Shown piece by piece: positions 35,877 through 48,000 of a stretch of 64,000 nucleotides of DNA. Position numbers and translations under genes: made by a program. Under the pieces are notes generated by a model. The model made no database searches. It worked only from the letters and a program-made list of their open reading frames with translations, and had not been told where the DNA came from. Numbering within the stretch: position 1 is the first letter of the stretch; every line of letters starts with the position of its first letter. The stretch is from Rhexocercosporidium sp. MPI-PUGE-AT-0058 (Eukaryota > Ascomycota > Leotiomycetes > Helotiales), in assembly GCA_020746875.1 (NCBI GenBank), contig JAGTJL010000014.1, forward strand, positions 186,001 to 250,000, in the 5' to 3' direction.

Positions 35877-37199
35877 ATGAGTCCGGAAACAGAGCCTAGT
35901 GCTACCCTGCCACCAGATTTCATCGAAGCGAATGATGATGATTTCAGCGATGAGGTTCGAGTCTGACATGTGCCCTCTAGCGGTAAATCTGACTCTGTCC
36001 AGGGCGCCGACACAGGAGGAGACAGCTCTCTAGCATCTCTATCCTCTAGCATCGTACAAGGAGTCGAAGAAAATGGAAGGACTTATGCATCATACGGAAA
36101 AGAAGGTTGGACCAACCTATCATCTCCCGATCCAGAGGAACGTGTGACTAATATCATCAAGAATACGGCGCGCCAATGGACGAGCAAGAAATGGATAGGA
36201 TTGACATGGCTCACGCCAAGTATTTCATCTTACTTGACAAAAGACGGTGGATTGCTCCAATACCAGCAAACCCGCAGAAAGTGCTCGACCTCGCATGCGG
36301 AACCGGTACGTTTGAGTTGTTTTGATTCTCGAACGGTGGCTGCTTATTTGCATCATAGGAATTTGGAGCATTGACTTTGCCGATGCGAATCCATCAGCAG
36401 ATGTAATACCTTCCATATTGTATCACGGCGGGTATTGACAGCTCATAGGTGACTGGTGTTGACATTGCTCCAATTCAGCCAAAATGGTGAGTTGTTTGAA
36501 GAACGAGCATCATCTCTAACAGTCTGACAATGTTTCCAGGACCGCACCAAATTGCCATTTTGAAATTGATGACATCGAGCAAACCTGGACCTGGCAGCTG
36601 GAAAGCTTTGACTACATTTTCTCTCGAGATCTTCTCCTTTGCATCAGAGACTTCCCCCGCCTGATCAAGCAATGCTTCAAGTAAGTTTTCCGACTTTTCA
36701 CTTGTTGACGAGCTCAATGTTCATGCTTCTTTTTAGAGCTTTGAAACCAGGCGGATATCTTGAATTCCAGAATATCAACGGGACTGTCAGCTGCGATGAT
36801 GGAACCGTCCCAGAAACCAGTCAGTTCAAAGAATACGACCGATTGCTCCGCGCAGCAGCGACTGCGTTTGGCACGCCACTGGAAGATCCAATTCACTACG
36901 CGAAATGGTTCAAGGAAGCAGGATTCGAAGGCGTGACCGAGACAATCTTCAAGATGCCGACGAATCCCTGGGCGAAAGATCCTCGGCTACGATTGGTGGG
37001 TGCATTCGAGCAAGAGAACTTGACATCGAATTTGGAGGGGATCAGTACGAGAGTATTTCAGAAGGGCTTGGGTTGGTCTGCGGAGGAATCCACCGTCTTC
37101 TTCACGGGGGTGAGGAAGGACATCAAAAACCGGAGACAGCATGCGTATTACCCGTATATTGTCGTATATGGACGGAAGCCTCTGTCTGCAGCGGAATAA
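35877..37199 (+). CDS. LaeA/TAM-type class I methyltransferase
   Basis: SAM-dependent methyltransferase of the family that includes LaeA and trans-aconitate methyltransferase-like proteins. Seven exons: 35877-35954, 36003-36105, 36162-36305, 36359-36402, 36449-36486, 36540-36680 and 36737-37199; 336 aa; all phases agree. The acidic N-terminus is followed by GRTYASYGKE, DRIDMAHAKYFILLDKR, motif I KVLDLACGTGIWSIDFA (about 100-116), GVDIAPIQPK and ALKPGGYLEFQNI. The second intron ends in AAG rather than CAG/TAG, so that junction is less certain. Members act either as secondary-metabolism regulators or as tailoring enzymes; sequence alone does not decide. The neighbouring divergent O-methyltransferase favours a metabolic role. 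Confidence 0.85.
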
Positions 37200-37531
37200 T
37201 GCTCATATCACTATTTAAAAGAAGACCAAACGGCAAATTTCTATCACTGCCTCTTGTAGAGGCCTTTTTGTGAGCTAATTCATTATTTAGGGACATCTAT
37301 TAATATAAGCACAACCTCAAAGTAATCCCAGACAGCTCCTGGAGACTTGGTTCTAGATCGGCCTGTAAAAATCAAAATGGTATGTATTTGACAACCAGAA
37401 GATTGGGATTTGTGAGTTTCAGATTAAACAAGTAGCATCAGTGGCAAAGTATTTACAGTGAGGCACAAGAGTCTTGCACATTTGCTGAACACAAACGAAC
37501 CGCATGGTTCTAGTCATTGGAGCTTGGCAAG
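37200..37531. other. Convergent 3' flank
   Basis: Short region between the LaeA-like gene and the weak minus-strand candidate. Nothing recognised. Confidence 0.4.
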
Positions 37532-38371
37532 TCACCGCTCGGTCTTGTCTATCAAGGCAGTCTGAGCAGCTCGCACGTCCTGGTCATGTAACGGCAACTC
37601 GATATGTATATGAAAAAAATGCTTCCATAGATAGGTGCCATTAGTACGTGAGAACCAAAGTCGTCGATCGTCGCCAAAATGGCCTATCTTTCCTAGCTGA
37701 TACATATGTACAAGGACGACATTCAGTGGTGAGAGCCAGACTAAACAGATCGACAGATTCCTGACACAGCCGTTGGCCAGCCACCGTTGACGAGCGGTGT
37801 GATTAAGCGGGACTTTGACGTACAAGGCATCTTGGGTGGCTCTTTTAGTACGCTAGTCGAATATCATATCTTCGTGCACAGGACAAAGTTATTCTTGCCT
37901 GGGGATCTCTCTTGGCGCTGCTGGTAGTTGTAGTTCGGGCTAATGTGTGATTTAGAGTTTCGCGTAGAGAATTGAACCAAACGAGAGACACTGTGGAGAA
38001 CTATCAACACACTTTCCCCCAAAAATTAATCTGTGAGACTGAAGATCCAGAGAACTCAATACCACTTCCTTTCTGGGATGCCAACAGCTTAGACTCTCAT
38101 CCCTAACAGGCTTCTCTAGGAACATATAGTGGCTATCGAGGCTTGATTCTTGAAAGATGATCCGGTTAGTAGCAGCGTATTCATTTTTAGCCTCTTGGAC
38201 AACCAATATTCCAAAAGTCCTCGACGATACTGAAAATCTGCTTGCGAAGCATCTAGTATGATGATGGAGTACTGAGTACACATTGCTCGTTCTAGCTATG
38301 GCAAATGGATCTTCAATGCCGCCTTTGTTGACGATGCACAAGAGCATAGTCACAGAGCACGTAAAACCCAC
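37532..38371 (-). CDS. Possible hypothetical gene
   Basis: Two open pieces in the same frame: 37952-38371 (starts MGFTCSVTMLLCIVNKGG) and 37532-37858. The second begins after a TAG acceptor and contains ALYVKVPLNHTARQRWLANG and GTYLWKHFFHIHIELPLHDQ. The stretch between them (about 100 nt) carries stops and would be an intron, but I cannot fix the donor. Composition is protein-like; family unknown. Confidence 0.35.
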
Positions 38372-38554
38372 GAAAACCGCTTCCTTGGGGAAAACCTCGA
38401 ATCCAGGTAATACTTTCTTCGGTAGATGTCTTGCATCATCTCCCAGATTACATTACTAAGGCTTATTTCCCCCTTAGCTTGTTCCGGATTCATGGCTTTC
38501 GCTCCGACTCTACTCTATTCTACCACTTCCAGACTTATGGCTTCCCATTATCAT

Positions 38555-39064
38555 CTAACTCTCCGCAGCAGCATTATTGATACTCCAACCCTTCGTTACT
38601 AATTTGCAGAAGTAGTTGCATTTATCCTGGTGCCATTTGATTTCTTCTTCTGATGCGGAAGGGTTATGAGGGATATGGGTCAGTCGTCCCTTGGTTGCAG
38701 AAAAGTTTGGCGATTTAGAGGTCGCGGCTACTGCTATTGATTTCGACATGGATTTCGGGCTTGATTTAATAGTAGGTAGAGTGATGATAATCTGTGGCAT
38801 GGATGTTGACTTCGATGTGCTTGAAGTCGAATGTGAGGGGGCAGGTGTTGATCGGCTGAAGTGCTCCTTCAACGAGCGGGATTTCGGCTTCTCTGGGGTT
38901 GAAGGCATTTTGGGTCTGCTGGGCAATCTTTCTGTTCGCGAGTGAGGTTTTTCGGAAGAAGAGCTAGCTTGGCTGATACTGGTGGCCATGCGCGGTGGTA
39001 AGGGAGGCTTGCGAGATGGAGTTCCTTCGACATATCTGGCGACGATATTTGGTTGCGAGCCCAT
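38555..39064 (-). CDS. Ser/Pro/Lys-rich hypothetical protein
   Basis: 169 aa if started at MGSQPNIVARYVEG; the frame is open upstream to 39208, but the added part looks like leader sequence. Residues 15-120 are dominated by Ser, Pro, Lys and Arg and are probably disordered. The end is more structured: EEEIKWHQDKCNYFCKLVTK followed by GWSINNAAAES. Function unknown. Confidence 0.5.
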   Translation of the reverse strand: MGSQPNIVARYVEGTPSRKPPLPPRMATSISQASSSSEKPHSRTERLPSRPKMPSTPEKPKSRSLKEHFSRSTPAPSHSTSSTSKSTSMPQIIITLPTIKSSPKSMSKSIAVAATSKSPNFSATKGRLTHIPHNPSASEEEIKWHQDKCNYFCKLVTKGWSINNAAAES

Positions 39065-39441
39065 AATTTTGGAAGAATATGTCTGTATCGAAGATATCGA
39101 GCAGGAAACTTTTTCCTGTGTATATGATCCTAGATAGAATGGTGTCAAGCTCAGGCTATCACTTTCTATAGAAATTTGCTCTAGTAACCTAATGCCGCGG
39201 CGATTCACCTTTGCTTATCCATTCACTCCGCGAATGCGGAGAAGATAATGAAAGGGGGAAAACACATTCAATAAGAGCAGAGTAACGGTATAAACTCACA
39301 GTGAATCAGGGGCGAAACAAGATCAGCGTAGCAAAGGGAGTGAACGCATTGCATATTATAATTATCATTAACATCTCATACTCATGTGTCATCTATTCCC
39401 ATACGTCTCCAAATACTTTCCTCACACATTGCCAGTTGCAT
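39065..39441. other. Intergenic region
   Basis: Promoter of the Ser-rich gene and 3' flank of the GH17 gene. Nothing else seen. Confidence 0.4.
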
Positions 39442-40326
39442 CTAACAAGCCAAGTTGTAGATAGGCTTGTAATTGGCATCAACAACCCCAAAGGAGGGAC
39501 TAGCAGCAAAGTCTTGCAGCGAATACCAGAACGTATGCCCGGACTTAAAAGCAGAACAAGCAACCGTCGACCAGTACTGCTGAGCATTCGCCACGCTTGG
39601 CACAGCTTTGTTTTCCCTTGGTCCAGTAGTTGGCCATCCGCTCTCTGCAACCCAAACCCAGGTTCCGGACTTGACAGTGTTGACCACATCTCTGACCTGC
39701 TGGACGGAATCCCAGAACAAATTGTAGCTCTGATCGATACCGTTTGCTTGTGTGTTCTGGAAGTATGGATAGCCATCTGTGCCGACGAAATCGCAGGCTC
39801 TGATCACCTCTGCATTTGCACCGTCGACCCAGGCAGTCCAGGTATCAACATGTCCAACTTGCACCGCTGTGGTGTATCCGGAGACGGTAGACAGCATGCC
39901 CCTCACGTCGTAGATCTGCTGGGCAAGTGTACTAGCAGATGTATCTTTGCGGTATAAATCCTCGCTCCCAACACTAACAGCCACGATCCATCCGAATCCG
40001 TATGTTTGTACTGCCTTCAACAGTGCCGCCTTCTCTGCAGCGAAGTGTGCAGCGTCTTCAGTCCACACACCAACGAGGATCGAGCCGCCTGTCTTGATAG
40101 CAGCTGGCACGGCATTGGTGAGGGTATTGCAGTCAGAGGAGGCATAGACGCGCATGCTTGTGTATGCACCAGGGAGGCTTTTCATCGTGTTGAAGTCTTT
40201 CTCCCAGTCGGCTTGGGTTTTGCAGGCGCCGTTTCCCAGGGTTGCTTGGACGTTGAAGCCGGACCAGTATGCACTGGCTATAGAGAGGGTAGCTGCGAGC
40301 GCCATAGCGAGAGATGTCGACTTCAT
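39442..40326 (-). CDS. GH17 glucan endo-1,3-beta-glucosidase/transglycosylase (Bgl2-like)
   Basis: Cell-wall beta-1,3-glucan hydrolase or transferase, single exon, 294 aa, close to the length of yeast Bgl2. A cleavable signal peptide covers residues 1-19 (LAMALAATLSIASA). The two catalytic glutamates are visible: the acid/base in VAVSVGSEDLYR (Glu122) and the nucleophile in WVAESGWPTTGP (Glu228). There is no GPI-attachment tail, as in Bgl2, so it should be secreted or wall-associated. The C-terminus is NYKPIYNLAC. The gene is intact with no frame problems. Confidence 0.95.
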   Translation of the reverse strand: MKSTSLAMALAATLSIASAYWSGFNVQATLGNGACKTQADWEKDFNTMKSLPGAYTSMRVYASSDCNTLTNAVPAAIKTGGSILVGVWTEDAAHFAAEKAALLKAVQTYGFGWIVAVSVGSEDLYRKDTSASTLAQQIYDVRGMLSTVSGYTTAVQVGHVDTWTAWVDGANAEVIRACDFVGTDGYPYFQNTQANGIDQSYNLFWDSVQQVRDVVNTVKSGTWVWVAESGWPTTGPRENKAVPSVANAQQYWSTVACSAFKSGHTFWYSLQDFAASPSFGVVDANYKPIYNLAC

Positions 40327-41848
40327 GATTAAGGATGAGGTATTGAACGAGTGTATTCTTGGTTAGACAGAGACTGGAGCAGTTGTAGGACAGAAGAGGA
40401 GAACACCTGTGTGGGCGAACACAACACACAACGAAGGAAATGTAACTTGAAATAAATACTTCACTCCATCAATAGCACCCACCCATTAACCCTTCTCAAG
40501 ACCCAGTTTTCCATCTTTATTTTCATCCGAAGTTGTTGTTCTGCCAGCATATCAACGTCATTGCTGGATGATTGAAGATTTTTAACAGGGGCAGAAGTCG
40601 AGATGGCAGCTTGGCAGGCACGAGACTTGGTCCGCCGAGGTTATTTATAGCTAAGCGAGCGTCGGTTTTCATGGTCAAGGAATGAAGCTCAGTGGAGAAA
40701 GTTCTTAATGGAGAATAAGCTTCATGCCATTTTGTTCTGGTGGGGATTTGGAAATTTCTGAAAGTTTGCCTGGAAGTGGCAGGAACATCAGCTGGATGGG
40801 TTTTGAGGACATGAGATTTTAGCCAGTGGGTGCTGAGTTTAGCATCATGTATCGCAGAATCAACATCGTCATCAGGTTTTGGGCATCACTAAATATTACT
40901 CAGACTCAGTTGAATCTAAGCATCTTTCTGCATTTCCTGAAACTATTCAATCGAACAAATGTCTTGGATTCATCAAAAAGGCTTCAATCTTTGTGGCGCC
41001 TGTCTTTATGGGGTTCTTGGGTATAAGCCATATAATTCACTGGAATACGCCAGCTCCAATCGGAATCTAGAGGAAATCGATCTTGAGTGACTCGACGGGG
41101 AAGGAAAGCGGTGCATATCGTTGGCCCTTAACGACACGGAGTACACTGATCCGAGTTGTGATAGAAATGCTCTGTGATGTTCTTACCACTAAGTAAAGCA
41201 AATATGTTTGTTTGAAATAATTTCAGTGCTTCTTCCCAGTCTTCTTTCGTTTCAAGAGATTACGAATTCATGGATTAATTGTGAGCACACATTGGTTAGT
41301 TTACTCCCGTTGATGAACATCCATCAAAGTCCGTTGGTACAATCCTGGGGAAGATAGTGGGGTTATAAGCCTAGAAGCTCCGTTGACCAAGCTGCAAGCA
41401 AGACAACCCCTCTCTTATCAACACTCCTAAGGCACTACGAATTGAGATGCCGATAGGCTCAACTAAAATGCGGTTAAGGAAATCAAGCATAAAGTAGCGT
41501 GTATTTTATCGGACGTATAAATATTCAAATCAAATGGCTGCGGCATACATTCTGTGTTGCCAGATGCCGGCAGATGGAGGTTCAATTTGGCTAAATATCT
41601 ATCCCTGGCATCGAGATCATCCACCCGCTTTCAGGTACCCGATGTGCCCTATTACAACAAGTCGGCACTCAAGGCTAAAAGACACGAAGTGCACATGAGG
41701 GGAAATCTTACTCTCGGCACTCTCTCGGCCGACGAAAACTTGTGTAATGGTAACGAATTCTCATCCATATCAGTGGCAGCTTCCCAGAAGGACTGGTTCG
41801 TAGCTGAAATTTTTATTCAACAAAAGCTTCGGCATACACTTAACGAAT
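40327..41848. other. Gene-free divergent intergenic region
   Basis: 1.5 kb between GH17 and lactonase start codons. A TTATTTATAG TATA-like element lies near 40641-40650, about 315 bp upstream of the GH17 start. No other gene is supported. Confidence 0.45.
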
Positions 41849-43105
41849 ATGAGGAGAAGTACCTTGATATTTTCGTTGCACTTGCTTGCCATTCAACTTG
41901 TTTCAGCAAAAGTGCATCACTTATTCGTTGGGAACCTCGGACTCCCAGCTTCAATCCACGCACTCGAATTCGACGACGAGGCATTGACACTTGTGAAAAC
42001 GAGAAACATTACAGCGGATAGTAGCCATGCATGGATAGCATTTGACGTATGAAATTTCTCCTCTCCGTGTAAATCCAAACCCCGAATTCGCTGACCTCGA
42101 ACCATAGCACCAGAAACAAAATGTCTATGGCGCATCGCTATCAGCCAAACGCATCTCTAGCTACTCGGTTCACCCAAACGCTACACTCCGCCTGGACGCG
42201 AGTCTACACGCAACAGGCGCTTGCCTCGATCAGACTTCTGCATTTGTGCTCCCAAGTTCTCACCCGCCGTATTTCGCATACACAGGTTCATGGGCAGGAC
42301 CAAACGGCTGCGGGATGGCTATCTCAACACGCACCAACGGAACCCTTTCCAATGTAACACAATCATGGAAATATTTGAACAAATCGGCGATCCACGGCCT
42401 TGCTTTCGGCCCACAAGACAAACTATTGTACTCAGCAGACTTGAGTGCTGACAGGGTCTGGACTCATTCTATTGGAGAGGATGGTATGGTCAGCTTGGTG
42501 GGAAAACTCGACTTGCCCAAAGCGGGAATGCATCCAAGACATTTAGCGGCGCACCCAGACGGAAAATATCTGTATGTTTTGATGGAACATGAAAACACGA
42601 TAGTGGAGTATGGTTTGGACAAAGAGACTGGTGCGCCGGCGAAAGAGCTGAAGACATATTCGCTTCTTCCAGAAGGTATGCTAAAACCTCCCAGAAAAGG
42701 AATGACCCGGATTTTGATTAAATTGATTCAGGGAAGAAGTCGTCTGGGTATTGGTCCGCTGAGGTGATGCTATCACACAGCAATCGCCTTCTTTGGGCTT
42801 CCGCACGAGCGAACAGGGACACAGACTATGTGGGATATATCTCCTGCTTTTCACTTGCCGAAGATGGGAAGATCAAAGAATTGTTGTTCATCCAGCCGAC
42901 GACCACTACTGGTGGTATTGCCAACCAAGTGTCTCCGTCCCCATTTAGCGACGATTGGATGGCGTTGTCGGACTTTCCTAGGGGTTATGTGGAGATATGG
43001 CAAGTAAGGAATCTCAGAGAAGGAGAAGGGGTCACCGCTCGACCTGTCGCTAAAGTTGAGATTGGGGATGGAGGATGTTGTGCGAATAGCATCTGGTATG
43101 ACTGA
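41849..43105 (+). CDS. Secreted lactonase/CMLE-fold seven-bladed propeller protein
   Basis: Resembles fungal 3-carboxy-cis,cis-muconate lactonizing enzyme (beta-ketoadipate pathway) and the wider 7-bladed lactonase family. Exons 41849-42046, 42108-42675 and 42732-43105; introns of 61 and 56 nt; 379 aa. Family features: IHGLAFGPQDKLLYSADLSA, HPRHLAAHPDGKYLYVLMEH, TTTTGGIANQVSPSPFSDDW, and GGCCANSIWYD at the very end. Unlike the cytosolic enzyme, it begins with a signal peptide (STLIFSLHLLAIQLVSA) directly before the first blade (VHHLFVGNLG). Substrate is therefore uncertain: possibly an extracellular aromatic-derived lactone. Confidence 0.88.
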
Positions 43106-43933
43106 GGTAAGATCTGGAGGTTGGGCTCTTTTATCTCATAGTTTAATCTTTGCCAAAATCTCGACCACAGCCATCGTGTGATGTGTGAGTGAAGGGCTGG
43201 TGTCATTGAGTCGCCTCAAAGAAGCGGTCAATCCTCCTTCAAAACGGCAAAACATTATACTACGACTACTGTATATTTTCTTCCGTGGGCTTTGGCGAGC
43301 AATTTTTGATATCGTCTCGATATGTGGTGTTAACATCAGCAAAGAAATGCTAGCCACTATTTAACATCATCTTTTCTGAGAATGCAGCAAGTCTGCGAGG
43401 TAGTTCTTCAGATAGAGGGTCTCAAGTGGGAGAAGAGGCAAAAGTCGGGTCCCATGCATATTCCGCTCTAGGTATCGACATATTGGAGCATCGTGATTTG
43501 CTCTCCAGCAAAATATGCCTACTGACGACGTTTGTAATTATTGCGAGCGAGATCATCGTCTCATGGAGAAGTGAAGCCTCAAAGTCCGATAATGGGCAAA
43601 GTACGGAGACGACAGGAAAACATAAGCCGCTGTGTTCTTTTTCTCATGCAAGATTACTGCAACAAGTTTGATTCTGACTGATTGTTTGAATTTATTTCTT
43701 TGCTTTTGCTAATTGTGTTAGAGCCTTACGGTGATGAGACTTGGGAATGAATACCATATCCTGTGTCCTCTGGTAACTGAGATGGAGTCCTGAATTTTCT
43801 TGTCAGATTCTAACGTCAACGATTAAAACATGCATAATTCAATCACAAATGAGATGAGTGAAGGAAAGTATTATTACATTTGCAACTCCTTTAATAGATT
43901 AAAGAAATAATTGAGGGACTGACTACGAACAAT
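43106..43933. other. Intergenic region
   Basis: Convergent 3' flanks, AT-rich. No gene supported. Confidence 0.45.
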
Positions 43934-44404
43934 CTACCCCTCGCGGAAAATAAGTGCGGGCTGCATTCGTACCCTGTCCCCATTATCGGTTACTTTCACA
44001 TGAAGCTCCGAATCCGTAACACGCTCATGGTACCTGCTCGTCTTACTCACATCCTCCCAAATCTCCACAACCGCGGTTTGGCCGTGGGATCTACAAGCGA
44101 GATTTGCGATAAGTGGATCGTTCTCAGAGGACTAGAACGATATCCATCTGATATCTTCGCTGACTTGAGCGCAGACGACGAAGCGGAGCTGCTCAAGAGA
44201 AAAAGAAGCAATGAGGGTCTGAATGTCAGATCTTAGTGAGCCTAACCTGTTCCTCCAGCGGTCTCTTTCCACAATATTCAGAGCACCATCCCCGGGAGGG
44301 CTAAGATATTTAGCACGCCTAGCAGTGAAAATCTTCTGCACCTTGAATAAGGAGCAGGGTTGACCTACTAGTACGATGAACATCTCGGTCGACGATTTGA
44401 CCAA
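43934..44404 (-). CDS. Possible BTB-like gene fragment or short hypothetical gene
   Basis: One frame is open over 157 codons apart from a TAG at 44132-44134. A 45-nt intron (GTCTGC...TTCTAG, 44132-44176) would remove that stop. The first part (KSSTEMFIVLVGQPCSLFKV then IFTARRAKYLS) resembles the start of a fungal BTB/POZ domain. The following BTB strand appears in another frame (PLEEQVRL), so the domain looks broken. The last part (TAVVEIWEDVSKTSRYHERV, ends ALIFREG) is protein-like. The 5' end is uncertain. It is either a decayed gene or one carrying a sequence error. Confidence 0.4.
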
Positions 44405-45018
44405 TGACTCCAGTTCTGTTAGTTCTTGCAGGCTTGCCGCAAATATCAGGGATATGAAAATCGAGTATACGAAAGCAATGGTTCCTCTCTCAACACTTCA
44501 TGTCGTGCAGGAGTAGGCCAGCTAAGCGAGCACAATCGAAGGCACAATGGCCAAAGCGCCCGCGAGCTCCCATATTCAGGGAGCTCGAATACACCATACG
44601 TAGAAATACAACAACAGTCTAATACACAACTGCGCAACGTTCAATTAACCTTATATTGGCCTCTGTGGAGCCTCAAGGCGTGTTTGCACGACACTTCAAA
44701 AGTTCAATCTTCCCCGAGAACCAAATTTCTTGTGAGAAATAACCAAATACTTGGGCATCTCTCTTCCTATAAAGGAAATGGGAAGGCGAAGGGAAATTCC
44801 TGAGGCTCCGAGGAAATGCGCTAAAAGGTAAGCTACTCTGAACGCCATAAGAAAATTCGAAAGGACTTCGTTTATACAAAAACAGACTTAGTCAAAATAT
44901 GTAATCCTCAAGAAGGTGAGTACAAAGCCCAGAAATACCAAAAAAACCCATAATTACTCCGTTCTAAGACAAGAACGAAGTGCTAGAAATACAAAGAGAA
45001 GCCTCGCCCACAAACCCA
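44405..45018. other. Intergenic region
   Basis: No gene supported; AT-rich towards the HET-like gene's 3' end. Confidence 0.4.
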
Positions 45019-48000
45019 TCACAACGCCACACGGTGGCGGGCTTCGACACGCGGCCGCTTAAGTCCCAGCTTAAGTTTGTCTACCCGATCCATGCGATCT
45101 AAAACAGTCGTCTTTACCCTCAACACCGTCTCGCGATAGAGAGTTCCAGTGCTCCAATCATAAGAACATCCAATAGCACGCTTCATTCCACCCTCTGATC
45201 CACAGATAACCAGAGCGATCGGCGGATTTGAGGCTTCGAACATGGTAACTTCCATTGAGAAGGTGTCTACAAGCGTAAAGATCTGCAGAAAATTAGAAGA
45301 GGGAAAGGTGGAGATTTAAAGTAGTTATACGCACCCTCTGATCGCCAGGTCCCGCTGATTTCGCCTTCTCCACGAGGTTGCGAACCTCGATGTCATCAGT
45401 GGGGTCGTCGCCAATGCATTCTCCAAAGGAATTTTTATGGTGTCTTGAAAGTGGGGAGCCGTTGGTAGACCAGCTCAAACGCCCGAAATTGCCACCAAAA
45501 ATAGATCTTTCGATCGTTGCAAGATTCATGTAGCCTTCAAACCCAAACACCGCTGCCTGAGTGAGCCAGAATTTCCCCCCAAGGATGAGACGCAGAAGTC
45601 TCGGAGCCATGAACCAGATGACGGAGCCAAAGAGAAGTATGAGAAAGCCAATGCCGATATTACCCAATCCACTACAAGTTCCGGGGTATCCGTAAGGATC
45701 GGGAACGCATGTTTGGATGCCCGTTGCAATGAGAACCAAACCGATCAGGACAAACGCTGATGAGCAGTGGAGTAGCTTCCAGGCAAGCCATCGTTTCCAC
45801 GAGAAGTTTCGAACATTCCAGATTCTGTGGAAAGCTTTCCAGCGAATGCTGGTACCATACGCTCCGTCGATGATAACAGTGTCATGTTCACCAACACCCG
45901 CCACTTGACATGTAGGATAGATGTCCCAGAGGTTGCAGCCGTATGCATCGCCCGTTTCATACCATTCTTGGTTTGGAGTTTTTGGCAAGGTACATATGAC
46001 TCGCTCAAGGAGTAAGTCGCTGTCGTTTAGGAGGGAGAGCCTGGTGAAATGCGGCGTTAGAGTTCCAATCTAAGCAATATCCCACACAAACACACCACCA
46101 TTGGGAAGCAGAGAACATACCTGGCGAAGGCTTGGAAAGCCGTATCAGTTCTATCGATATTAGGACGGAGCCTCAATAGTCCCATGAGTACATATGAGTG
46201 ATCGCCTCGAAGATACTGTGTTGTCTGTCGATATACAAGGCACTGAAGAGCCAAAGTCACCAGTTCCAAGCGACTGAGTCCAAGAGATCCTTCATAATGC
46301 TCCACCAACTGCCTACTAACGGTTGCATCAGACCACACTTGCGCAGCAAACTGGGTCTTTGGAATGACCAGCGGTGCATCAAGTTGTCCTTTGCGGGCAT
46401 ATACTCTGACCTCGTTGTTTTGGCTGAGGAGGACTTCTGGAAAGGTCCACATTCTTTCCCCCCAGTGTTTGAGCAGCTCTATGGTGGTGGGAGCAGTGCC
46501 ATGTGTGGTCCTCGATGGAGCTCCGACGGCGATCGCCATGGCTTTTGCACCTCGCATAATATCACTGATTCGATAGACCTGAGAAAATAAATGTTAGCGA
46601 ACGTTGTTGGAAGGGTGGGAAATTCAGCCGTACATCGTCTTCTAGCTCGCTGGGATCGGGCATGCAGCTACAAGCTACCCAATATGCTGAAAGCTGCGCA
46701 TCCCTGGTTGCCCTCTCCGCAATCTGATGGAGAGATTCCATGTCCTCGTTTGATTCATGTTTGAATTGCTCGGTAGAGTAAGCAACGAATAGGTAATTGA
46801 CGATATTGTCTGAACGTTGCTTGGCCTGCCACGTTGACACTAACATCGGAACAGCACCTCGTAGCCCGGTATCCTCTGGGCTTTTCAGAAAACAAAGATA
46901 TCTCGGATTGAGAAGGCGCTCTTTTATTCGTTTGTCAGATTGATCAGTATGAATGGCTCTGGGTGAGCCCTTTGTGTCCGCATTTTCGAGCTGGTTCCGT
47001 GCAGCTTTGGGGTATCCTTGGAATTTATAAGGCAAAGGGGCGTAACAGAGTCCATACTTTATTGGCATAGAATCCTGCCCCAATACCTGGTCATATGAGT
47101 CAGTAAGTATTCCACTTTGGACAAACCATATCTCGGGTTGGGGATGTTGGTAGGTCAATTTGACGAAAACGAGACTATAACATCAAAACATTGCACAGGC
47201 AACCAAAATAACAGAAAGAGCATGCAACTTTTCGACTCATAAAACCGTCGATATTCATGTTGAAGGGAAATATATGAGTGATTCTAAACGATGCAAACAA
47301 AGCAACTTCAGGGCGTAACTTACCAAAAATGTTAAGGCAAAAGAAGCGGGGACGAATCTCAGCAAGATAAGACCCCAATCCTTCCAACTTTTAGGATCGG
47401 CAGAGAAGTCGATGACCCAAGTTGCGATCCGCACATTCAAGGGAGCTACACTGCGGATGTAAGTTCGCCGCCAAGTTGTTGTCCCCGGAGCATCATAGAG
47501 CTCATCAGTAGCTTGAACATGAAGCTTCGCCAAATGTCCGTCCCAGGGACTGAGATACCTATCGTCCAGTGGACCAGTGAATACTCGGTGCATGGAGTCC
47601 CGATGCCTGCAGGACTGGCTCGAACCATACTGAAATGCAGGGAGTTGGTATAGATGTGGATACTTGAATCTGAAGCGTGTATCTAGGTCGAAGAAGTGAA
47701 AGATTCCCTTTAAGTGAACAGGTCTCTTTGCCTGGCGAGCATTGACATTAGGGCATAATCGCATCTTTGTTTGTAGAGTTACATACAGGTACAAGGCTGG
47801 CATCATTATACTCATCAACTTCAACCGCAGAAGTGTATGCCGATTTTGATCCCTGCACAAAACTCGGTTATTACTGGCCGAGACAGCAGCTCTTCAGGAA
47901 GCGTACCACAAATCCCGATTGAGGTGCACGTTGATTTGTATCATACGCGATTCCATGCGACTGGTGAACCTAATACTGTCATCAGCTCTGTTGTATGCCC

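Noticed and set aside
35951..35966. B-box-like GGTTCGAGTCT suggesting a tRNA
   Set aside because: It lies at the first intron of the LaeA-like gene and no A box or cloverleaf surrounds it.
43985..44236. Plus-strand frame MKLRIRNTLMVPARLTHILP and onward
   Set aside because: The opposite strand reads better as protein with splice signals (VVEIWEDVSKTSRYHERV and ALIFREG); the plus frame is probably its shadow.
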